64,000 nucleotides of DNA from contig NZ_CP084622.1 in the NCBI RefSeq assembly GCF_020422885.1, positions 3,305,001-3,369,000 of the forward strand, in the 5' to 3' direction. The stretch is from Mesobacillus sp. S13 (GTDB taxonomy: Bacteria; Bacillota; Bacilli; Bacillales; Cytobacillaceae). Positions 57,991 to 64,000 of the stretch are shown here, piece after piece (position 1 is the first letter of the stretch; each line of letters starts with the position of its first letter). A model generated the notes under the pieces. It saw only the letters and a program-made list of their open reading frames with translations. It was not told where the DNA came from and made no database searches. The position numbers were made by a program, and so were the translations under genes.

Positions 57991-59094
57991 CTATATAAGT
58001 GACCTTCTCAGCATCACATTGACGCCTTTAGGGACATACGCGGCAATTTTCGCGCCTGCATCATTGACCGTTACCCAGCCCAAACCTGAGAAAACAACAT
58101 CTGTTTTGGCTTCCTTGATGGTAAACTCATGGCGGACAAGTTCAGGGAACTCGTCCATTTGCTCACGGCGTGGAGGTGTCAGCAGCTCACCGGCATGATT
58201 TTTATACAGCTCATCTGCATTTTCAAGCTTTGTCCGATGAATATTAATTTCATTCGGCACATAGCAGGAGAAAGATCTTCTTCCTCCCGAGATGTAATCG
58301 AAACGGGCCAGTCCGCCGAAAAACAAAGTCTGCTGTTCATTCAGTTGATACACCTTAGGCTTGATTTCTTTTTTAGGCGTAATAAACTTCAAATCTCGCT
58401 TATCCACGTAGTGCGCCATCTGATGGTGATTGATGATACCTGGTGTATCTACAATCGCTTTGCCATCCTCGAGCGGAATTTCAATCATATCAAGGGTCGT
58501 TCCAGGAAAGTGTGAAGTGGTGATTATATCACCTTCGCCTGTCACTTCCTTGATGATCCTATTGATAAAAGTAGATTTCCCTACATTTGTACAGCCAACA
58601 ATATAAACATCTTTGCCATTACGGTATTCGTCTATCGCCGCAGCTGCTTCCTTTATATTGAAGCCTCTTGCTGCACTGACGAGGAATACATCAATCGGAT
58701 TGAGCCCCAATTCCCTTGATTCCTTTTTCATCCAGTCAATCAGTTTTTGCTGTTTGACTGATTTAGGTACGAGATCAGCCTTATTGCCGATTAACAATAC
58801 CGGGTTTTTTCCGGCAAAACGATGGATACCAGGCAGCCAGCTCCCATTGAAGTCGAAGATATCGACAATTTTGACAATCAAGGCATCCCTGCTGCCTAGT
58901 TCATTCAATATCTTTAAAAAATCGTCATCCGTCAGGCTTACATCCTGGATTTCATTATAATTCTTCAAACGGAAGCATCTCTGGCAGACAACCACCTCTT
59001 TTTCCAATGAAGAAGCTGGAGCATAGCCTAATTCCTCTGGATTCTCCGTCTGGATGATGACACCACAGCCTGTACAGTTTATTTGCTCACTCAA
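57991..59094 (-). CDS. yqeH: Ribosome biogenesis GTPase YqeH
   Basis: The 367-residue circularly permuted GTPase acts in 30S assembly. An N-terminal treble-clef zinc finger (CTGC near 7-10, CQRC near 37-40) is followed by the permuted G motifs: NKAD (G4) near 104, SAARG (G5), then GCTNVGKST (G1) near 166 and DTPG (G3) near 217. The C-terminal domain binds RNA. The start is TTG with GGGAGGAC upstream, 3 bp past the yqeG stop. Confidence 0.96.
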   Translation of the reverse strand: MSEQINCTGCGVIIQTENPEELGYAPASSLEKEVVVCQRCFRLKNYNEIQDVSLTDDDFLKILNELGSRDALIVKIVDIFDFNGSWLPGIHRFAGKNPVLLIGNKADLVPKSVKQQKLIDWMKKESRELGLNPIDVFLVSAARGFNIKEAAAAIDEYRNGKDVYIVGCTNVGKSTFINRIIKEVTGEGDIITTSHFPGTTLDMIEIPLEDGKAIVDTPGIINHHQMAHYVDKRDLKFITPKKEIKPKVYQLNEQQTLFFGGLARFDYISGGRRSFSCYVPNEINIHRTKLENADELYKNHAGELLTPPRREQMDEFPELVRHEFTIKEAKTDVVFSGLGWVTVNDAGAKIAAYVPKGVNVMLRRSLI

Positions 59095-59097
59095 ATC

Positions 59098-59619
59098 TTA
59101 GTCCTCCCAATTCAGCTTTCCTTTTTTCCTGAACCAATTTAATATTCTTCTTTCCACTTTCCTGTTGAATCTAGTCACAAACCCATCTGTCTGCGCAACA
59201 GGAACAACAAGAATAGTATGGAAACCGCTTCTGTTGCCGCCAAGTACATCGGTTAAAAGCTGGTCACCTATAACGACCGTTTCTTCTTTGGGCAATCCCA
59301 TTTCTTTTAATGCTCTATGAAATGCACGGGTCATCGGTTTTCTCGCTTGAAAAATAAATGGAATTTGCAAAGGATCCGAAAATGCCTTTACTCTTTTCTC
59401 ATTATTATTTGAAACAATTGTTACGAGTATTTCATTTTTCCTCATATTATCAAACCACTCAATAAGCATCGGCGTCGCATAGGGACGATCCCACTCAACG
59501 AGTGTATTGTCAAGGTCAGTGATGATACCCTTCACACCTTTTTCATGCAGGCTTTCGGGGGTGATTTCAAAAATACTTTTCACATGCTGATCGGGCAAAA
59601 AATGCTTTAGCAATTTCAT
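59098..59619 (-). CDS. yqeG: HAD-family phosphatase YqeG
   Basis: The 173-residue HAD superfamily IIIA phosphatase has the nucleophile motif DLDNTLV near 36-42, VSNN near 71 and GDQLLTDVLGGNRSG near 118-132. Bacterial YqeG is related to the PGP phosphatase of mitochondria (Gep4), and a phosphatidylglycerophosphate phosphatase role has been proposed; I cannot confirm that here. ATG has GAGGTG close by. It is first in the operon; its promoter must lie in the gap with the DnaA boxes, shared with divergent sda. Confidence 0.92.
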   Translation of the reverse strand: MKLLKHFLPDQHVKSIFEITPESLHEKGVKGIITDLDNTLVEWDRPYATPMLIEWFDNMRKNEILVTIVSNNNEKRVKAFSDPLQIPFIFQARKPMTRAFHRALKEMGLPKEETVVIGDQLLTDVLGGNRSGFHTILVVPVAQTDGFVTRFNRKVERRILNWFRKKGKLNWED

Positions 59620-59823
59620 TACACCTCATTAATTAAATTCCTATCATACCGTTAACATCATACCCAATTTTATCCTCGTATTCAAAACAAACATTTAAAT
59701 GTATGTAAATTAAAACCAAAACCTCTCTATTGGTCGGCAAAATCAAACTCAATTCGCTTTAAATTCGAACTTTTTTAAAATATCCCAAAAAACTTTTCGA
59801 CAAAATCCAAGCTTTTCCAGCCC

Positions 59824-59922
59824 TGTGGATAACCTTATGCACAAAATACACATTGATTCTATTACTAATTTCCCATTTATAAACAAATTAATCACAGGTT
59901 ATCCACCGCTGTATGTGGATAA
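59824..59922. promoter_or_regulatory. DnaA-box cluster upstream of sda
   Basis: Four DnaA-box matches lie within 99 bp: TTATCCACA on minus at 59824-59832, TTATGCACA on plus at 59835-59843, TTATCCACC (8 of 9) on plus at 59899-59907, and TTATCCACA on minus at 59914-59922. In B. subtilis DnaA activates sda so that replication stress blocks sporulation; the same arrangement explains this cluster. The remainder of the gap 59620-60040 shows no gene. Confidence 0.88.
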
Positions 59923-60040
59923 TTAGAACAGTTGTTCTCCAAGTTTCATTCTGATAGAGTAAGGGTAGAACAAAACAACTTACAATTATATGCAATTAAC
60001 ATCTGTTTTAGTATAACCTTTTTGGGGGTGAATGACTGGA

Positions 60041-60181
60041 ATGCGTAAACTGTCGGACGAGCTGTTGATCGAGTCATATTTTAAAGCAAGAGAATTGAAT
60101 TTAAGCTATGAGTTTATTCGTTTGATTGAAACGGAAATCCACCGGCGTTCATTATCTAACCGAATTAAAGCCTCATCCTGA
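60041..60181 (+). CDS. sda: Sporulation checkpoint protein Sda
   Basis: The 46-residue helical hairpin inhibits histidine kinase KinA. The sequence [21 protein letters not shown] and [10 protein letters not shown] match B. subtilis Sda nearly throughout. ATG 60041 is 10 nt after GGGGGTG; an in-frame ATG at 60032 (adding Met-Thr-Gly) is also possible. Transcription is probably activated through the DnaA boxes upstream, linking replication initiation to sporulation. Confidence 0.95.
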   Translation: MRKLSDELLIESYFKARELNLSYEFIRLIETEIHRRSLSNRIKASS

Positions 60182-60182
60182 C

Positions 60183-60208
60183 AGCCCCCTAAAAGGGCTT
60201 TTTTTTTT
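60183..60208 (+). terminator. Terminator after sda
   Basis: The short GC stem agccc/gggct is followed by ten T, immediately after the sda stop. Confidence 0.8.
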
Positions 60209-60233
60209 GCAATAAGAGCTTCTTAACATTAGT

Positions 60234-60262
60234 GAAGGGCACAGATTCAGCCTGTGCCCTTC
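60234..60262 (-). terminator. Hairpin after psd
   Basis: A perfect 11-bp stem gaagggcacag/ctgtgcccttc lies 5 bp past the psd stop. No clear T-tract follows on the minus strand, so termination may be weak. Confidence 0.6.
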
Positions 60263-60267
60263 AGTCT

Positions 60268-61056
60268 TCAGCCTTGTCCCATTAATGTGCCGATTTTTTC
60301 TCCATACCTGATAGGATAGGGAGGAGCTATTTCCGGCATCAGGTTAATCGTACCTTTTTCGAACAGCAATACTACAGTCGAGCCGAAGGTAAAGTATGCC
60401 ATTTGATCACCTTTGTCCAGCTTCGATCCGTCATGTGTTGTTTCAATCGAATTGACAAACATGGCTCCTACTTTAATGACAGCTGCCATGCCAGCATTAT
60501 GCCTGATCTCAGTAATTTTCCGGTAGTTTTTAGACAATGGGTAATTTCCATACTTCAACCCCATTTTATTTACGGGGTATGACTTCAATCCCAAAGTCCA
60601 TTGATTGGTTACCTCTCCATTCACCGGGCTATGAATTTGGTGGTAATGGCTTGGACTCAGGTAAAAAATCATATAAGTTCCCTGCTCATATCTTGCCATC
60701 GCATCATCATTACCCAGCATTTCGGAAATGGAATAAACCTTTCCTTTTACCGTAATGGTTTTATTAGCTGCAATTTCGCCCACCTCTTCGATTACCGAAT
60801 CTACTGGACTAACGACTGACAGAGGATCCTGATCTATTTTCCTTGCTCCCTCTTTCAGATTCCTGATGAAAAAATGATGAAGACTTTCATATTCCCCGAT
60901 AGGCTTTTCCATTTCCTCCTGGTTGATGTTATACGTTTTGGCAAAGGAAGGAATAATCCTTTTACTGCTTTTGGATTTTGCAAATTTATGCAAAATGGCA
61001 GAAGTCCATTTCCCATTCGTCAATTCTATAAGAATACGATAGATGGATTGAAACAA
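60268..61056 (-). CDS. psd: Phosphatidylserine decarboxylase proenzyme
   Basis: The 262-residue membrane-associated enzyme makes phosphatidylethanolamine from phosphatidylserine. It self-cleaves at a Gly-Ser bond to create the pyruvoyl group. Here the site reads FGST near 224-227, rather than the LGST usual in proteobacteria. The catalytic-type YHQIHSPVNGEV lies near 137-148. The start is TTG with GGAGGT 7 nt upstream; an ATG right after the same site is out of frame. It is divergent from pssA, which makes its substrate. Confidence 0.94.
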   Translation of the reverse strand: MFQSIYRILIELTNGKWTSAILHKFAKSKSSKRIIPSFAKTYNINQEEMEKPIGEYESLHHFFIRNLKEGARKIDQDPLSVVSPVDSVIEEVGEIAANKTITVKGKVYSISEMLGNDDAMARYEQGTYMIFYLSPSHYHQIHSPVNGEVTNQWTLGLKSYPVNKMGLKYGNYPLSKNYRKITEIRHNAGMAAVIKVGAMFVNSIETTHDGSKLDKGDQMAYFTFGSTVVLLFEKGTINLMPEIAPPYPIRYGEKIGTLMGQG

Positions 61057-61247
61057 TGTTCATACCTCCGATTTCATCTATGGTTCGCACCCGAAAAAGT
61101 GTTTTTATTTTCCGGAATACATCAAACATTTCGAAAAGTATCAAAAAGAAATCTTTACGAAAAAGCATAATCAGCTTAGAATTATATATTATTATATAAT
61201 AACCCAATGTGCTAGTTCCCTTTCCGATTATGAGGAGTGAAATCTAT

Positions 61248-61787
61248 ATGTTTCTTCATGATGTACTTGACACAACTGTCAAGAAAGTAAAATCCCAGAC
61301 AGCCAATCTGCTCACATTGGCAAATCTTTCTTTGGGCGGATTTGCCATCATTTTTGCCATTAACGGCAATCTGAATTTAAGCCTTTTGCTGATCTTCATA
61401 GCCGCCCTGGCCGATCGTTTTGATGGCATGGTCGCAAGAAAACTCAACATTGAATCTGAACTTGGAAAGCAGTTAGATTCAATGAGTGATATTATATCAT
61501 TCGGCGTTGCGCCCGCACTATTAATCTATCAGGGAATTTTATCCGATTTTGGCGCACCTGGAGCCTTCTTTATCGTTTTCTATATAGGCTGCGGGGCCTT
61601 CCGCCTTGCACGATTCAATATAACCGAAAATACAGGGTATTTCACAGGATTGCCAATTACTGCAGCAGGAGTGCTGGCAACGCTTAGCTTCCTAGCCATT
61701 CCTCACGTTCCTCCTCAAACGTTCCTGTTCATAATGATGGCTCTCAGTCTGCTGATGGTCAGTCCCTTCAAGCTGAGAAAAGTATAA
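61248..61787 (+). CDS. pssA: CDP-diacylglycerol-serine O-phosphatidyltransferase
   Basis: The 179-residue integral membrane enzyme makes phosphatidylserine. The CDP-alcohol phosphotransferase signature D-G-x2-A-R-x8-G-x3-D-x3-D is complete at about 58-80. Five or six helices are visible. ATG 61248 follows GAGGAGTG; the earlier in-frame starts are upstream of that site. It is divergent from psd across a 190-bp AT-rich gap that contains TATAAT at 61195-61200, a possible -10 for pssA. Confidence 0.95.
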   Translation: MFLHDVLDTTVKKVKSQTANLLTLANLSLGGFAIIFAINGNLNLSLLLIFIAALADRFDGMVARKLNIESELGKQLDSMSDIISFGVAPALLIYQGILSDFGAPGAFFIVFYIGCGAFRLARFNITENTGYFTGLPITAAGVLATLSFLAIPHVPPQTFLFIMMALSLLMVSPFKLRKV

Positions 61788-61813
61788 AAACCCAGCCTCA
61801 TGGCTGGGTTTTC
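61788..61813. terminator. Terminator after pssA
   Basis: A perfect 11-bp stem aaaacccagcc/ggctgggtttt with a 4-nt loop directly follows the pssA stop and can work in both directions for convergent pssA and the peptidase gene. Confidence 0.9.
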
Positions 61814-61868
61814 GTATATTTTTAGATATTGGAACACGAAACCTGATGTTACATCCCAGGCAAGCTGA

Positions 61869-63650
61869 TTACTCCTCAATCAAGGCGATAAATTCCTCGA
61901 CATCCTCCACACACATACGGACAGCTTTTTCCCAGAACTCCTTTTTCGTCAGATCGACGTTCAGATGCTTTTGGGCAAGATCCTCAACTGTCATAGAAGC
62001 GGAGTCCTTCAATAGAGCAATATATTTCTCTTCGTACCCCTTGCCTTCTTCCTGTGCCAGCGCATAAATCCCTAATGAAAATAAATAACCGAAGGTATAC
62101 GGGAAGTTGTAAAAAGGTACTCCCGTGATAAAGAAGTGCAGCTTTGAAGCCCAGAATAATGGATGATACTCATCCAGTGCACCACCATATGCTTCTGTCT
62201 GGGCATTCTTCATCAATTCTCCCAGCCTTTCTGTGGTGACAACTCCCTCTTTGCGTTCTTCATAGAATTTCGTTTCAAACAGGAACCTTGAGTGAATATT
62301 CATTAGAAGCGCTACCGAACGCTGAATTTTATCTTCCAACAGACTCAGCTTCTCATCTTTTGTTTTCGCGTTCTTGACAGAAGCATCGGAAACGATCATT
62401 TCAGCGAATGTAGAGGCGGTTTCAGCAACATTCATCGCATAATTACGATTAAGCAAGTGCAAATCGCGCATGGCATAGGTGTGGAAACCATGTCCAAGCT
62501 CATGGGCAAGTGTAGAAACATTGGATGGAGTGCCTGAGTACGTCATGAAAATCCGCGATTGGCTGCTCTCCGGGAAGAAAGTGTGGAATCCGCCTGGAGC
62601 CTTACCAGGACGATCTTCTGCCTCAATCCAATTGTTTTCAAACGCCATTCTCGCAAAGTCAGCATTCTCCTTGCCAAATTGTTCAAAGTTATCGACGATG
62701 AAATCTGCACCTTCCTGATAGGACATTTTCGATTCGGTGCTGCCAATCGGTGCATCTAAATCGTACCAACTCAGTTTGTCCAGTCCAAGAAGCTTTGCTT
62801 TGCGGTTCAGGAACTGAACAAATGGCTCCTTATTGTCGGAAATAACCTCCCACATGGCATCGAGTGTTTCCTTTTTCATCCTGTTAATGTCTAGCGGCTC
62901 TTTCAATACATCTTCCCAGCCACGGAGTTTATAGACATTCAAGCGAAAGCCTGCAAGATGGTTAAGTGTCTTCGCAAAAGCTTCCTCATTCTCTCCCCAT
63001 GCTTTTTCCCATTGAGCAAAAACTTCTTTCCTGACAGATCGGTCAGCATTAGAAAGCTTATTGGCTGCCTGTCCTACAGATAGACTTTCGCCGTTGAAAT
63101 CGATTTTAGTGTTGCCAACTAAAAGGTCGTACATCTGCCCCCAGCCATGATAGCCGTCCACACTCAATGCATTGATGACCGATTCTTCTTTTTCGGAAAG
63201 CCTTTCCGCTGCCCGTTCGCGACGTTCTGTAAGCACAAAACGAAGTTCCTGTAAAAGCCCTTCCTGAACAAGCTCACTCCAGACAGAATCCGAAAAACTG
63301 GATAGCTTCTGATCAAATTTGGTAAGTGCTGTCTGCAAGGACGCACTAAGTTCAGTGACAGCTGCCTTTAATTGTCCGGCCTTTTTATCGTTTGTATTTT
63401 GAGCATGCAGACAGCTGACAAAAGCTCCTGCCTGCCTTACCTTCCTTGCCGCATTATCAAACATTCCTACGAGGCTCTCCAGTGTGGTTCTCTCGCTTTC
63501 TTGGTCAGCAGGCTGCCAGTTTTCAACTTCCTTTTTAAATTGATCGATTTCCACTCCTGCTTCCTTTAGATGTGCAGCAAATTCCGGAGAAGCACTCCCT
63601 CCTTCAAAAAATACGTCTAGGTCCCAGACTTCTGAGTATGTATTCGACAT
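61869..63650 (-). CDS. M3-family oligoendopeptidase (PepF-like)
   Basis: The 593-residue cytoplasmic metallopeptidase has the M3 zinc motif AHELGHGFH (HExxH) near 385, with the third ligand Glu in NVAETASTFAE about 25 residues on. The N-terminal half is helical (oligopeptidase F N-terminal domain). The length is typical of the 590-600-residue PepF subgroup. ATG follows AAAAGGGGG. Likely substrates are short peptides. It has no counterpart at this position in B. subtilis. Confidence 0.92.
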   Translation of the reverse strand: MSNTYSEVWDLDVFFEGGSASPEFAAHLKEAGVEIDQFKKEVENWQPADQESERTTLESLVGMFDNAARKVRQAGAFVSCLHAQNTNDKKAGQLKAAVTELSASLQTALTKFDQKLSSFSDSVWSELVQEGLLQELRFVLTERRERAAERLSEKEESVINALSVDGYHGWGQMYDLLVGNTKIDFNGESLSVGQAANKLSNADRSVRKEVFAQWEKAWGENEEAFAKTLNHLAGFRLNVYKLRGWEDVLKEPLDINRMKKETLDAMWEVISDNKEPFVQFLNRKAKLLGLDKLSWYDLDAPIGSTESKMSYQEGADFIVDNFEQFGKENADFARMAFENNWIEAEDRPGKAPGGFHTFFPESSQSRIFMTYSGTPSNVSTLAHELGHGFHTYAMRDLHLLNRNYAMNVAETASTFAEMIVSDASVKNAKTKDEKLSLLEDKIQRSVALLMNIHSRFLFETKFYEERKEGVVTTERLGELMKNAQTEAYGGALDEYHPLFWASKLHFFITGVPFYNFPYTFGYLFSLGIYALAQEEGKGYEEKYIALLKDSASMTVEDLAQKHLNVDLTKKEFWEKAVRMCVEDVEEFIALIEE

Positions 63651-63816
63651 TGATTATCCCCCTTTTTTTCTATCATATTATTATAATGTTATTTTTCTAA
63701 AATTTCTATTTTTTCGGATGTTTTTCCGAATCTGTTGTTTTGGGCTTCTATAGTGATGGCCTTGACCAGAATATTAAATGATTCGAAATGGGGGATATAT
63801 GGGCAGAATCAAGAAT

Positions 63817-63847
63817 AAAGGTTTACCCCTTTTCAGGATAAACCTTT
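63817..63847 (-). terminator. Terminator after the yjcZ-like gene
   Basis: A perfect 9-bp stem aaaggttta/taaaccttt lies 8 bp past the stop codon, followed on the minus strand by ATTCTTG. Confidence 0.6.
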
Positions 63848-63854
63848 GAACCTT

Positions 63855-64000
63855 CTAACTGTAAAAATACCACCATCCGCCAAAAATCAGGACGATGACC
63901 AGCAGGATGATGAACAGCGCAAACCATACACCACTTCCGCCGTAATAACCCGGATAACCTCCATAAGGGGCACCGTATGGTGGATAGTAACCGTAAGGCA
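63855..64000 (-). CDS. YjcZ-like small Gly/Tyr-rich membrane protein (5' end cut by window)
   Basis: The visible 47 C-terminal codons begin with a Pro/Tyr/Gly-rich segment (PYGYYPPYGAPYGG, PGYYGG) and end in a single hydrophobic helix finishing GGWWYFYS. This layout (Gly/Tyr-rich then one helix) resembles the YjcZ family of small sporulation proteins. The start codon lies beyond the right edge, so length and family remain uncertain. Confidence 0.7.
   Translation of the reverse strand, partial: PYGYYPPYGAPYGGYPGYYGGSGVWFALFIILLVIVLIFGGWWYFYS

Noticed and set aside
60986..61207. 73-codon minus-strand frame starting with ATG right after the psd ribosome-binding site
   Set aside because: It is out of frame with the conserved psd N-terminus, which starts at TTG 61056 using the same site; the product looks like no known protein.

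Overview
The window reads as a chromosomal core segment of an endospore-forming member of the Bacillaceae. I infer a Bacillus/Mesobacillus-type genome from the moderate GC, strong GGAGG ribosome-binding sites, frequent TTG and GTG starts, sporulation genes (yqfC, yqfD, spoIIP, gpr, sda, a yjcZ-like end fragment) and gene order that closely follows the Bacillus subtilis nfo-to-sda region. No rRNA, tRNA, phage, insertion sequence, CRISPR or defence island is visible. Nearly every gene can be assigned to a known family.

Layout. 1-6.8 kb: DNA repair and RNA genes (nfo, cshB), a vrrA/yqfQ-like gene, ispH, yqfO-trmK and cccA. 6.9-12.3 kb: an acyl-CoA dehydrogenase and an unrecognised membrane protein, then the macromolecular-synthesis operon yqxD-dnaG-sigA. 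12.5-17.7 kb: ppsR and ccpN (carbon control), then glyQ-glyS behind a T-box leader. 17.6-26.2 kb: recO-yqzL, era, dgkA-ybeY-pgpH-phoH-yqfD-yqfC. 26.2-29.4 kb: the envelope-stress operon yqeZ-floA-small Pro-rich protein, with a recognisable sigma-W promoter. 29.8-31.6 kb: rpsU-yqeY and a Na/Pi transporter. 31.7-43.3 kb: the hrcA-grpE-dnaK-dnaJ-prmA-rsmE-mtaB heat-shock operon with a perfect CIRCE operator, preceded by hemW and lepA. 43.4-44.8 kb: a NERD-domain gene split by an amber codon and an array of 52-bp tandem repeats. 44.8-49.7 kb: gpr-spoIIP-yqxA, rpsT, holA, yqzM. 49.8-54.2 kb: competence genes comEA-comEB-comEC and divergent comER. 54.6-59.6 kb: the yqeG-yqeH-aroE-yhbY-nadD-yqeK-rsfS-yqeM operon. 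59.6-64 kb: DnaA boxes and sda, then psd, pssA, an M3 oligoendopeptidase and the cut end of a yjcZ-like gene; this last stretch departs from B. subtilis order.

Most genes are on the minus strand. Coupled units share functions: ribosome assembly GTPases and ribosomal proteins, protein folding and methylation, DNA uptake, and phospholipid synthesis. Two families of structured intergenic repeats (four copies of one, two of another) lie between housekeeping genes, including inside the heat-shock operon and where cdd sits in B. subtilis. I found no convincing new multi-gene system. The items most worth a second look are the yqxD gene without a canonical start, the amber-split NERD gene, the higher-order 52-bp tandem array, the terminator abutting the yqfC start codon, and the repeats inside operons.
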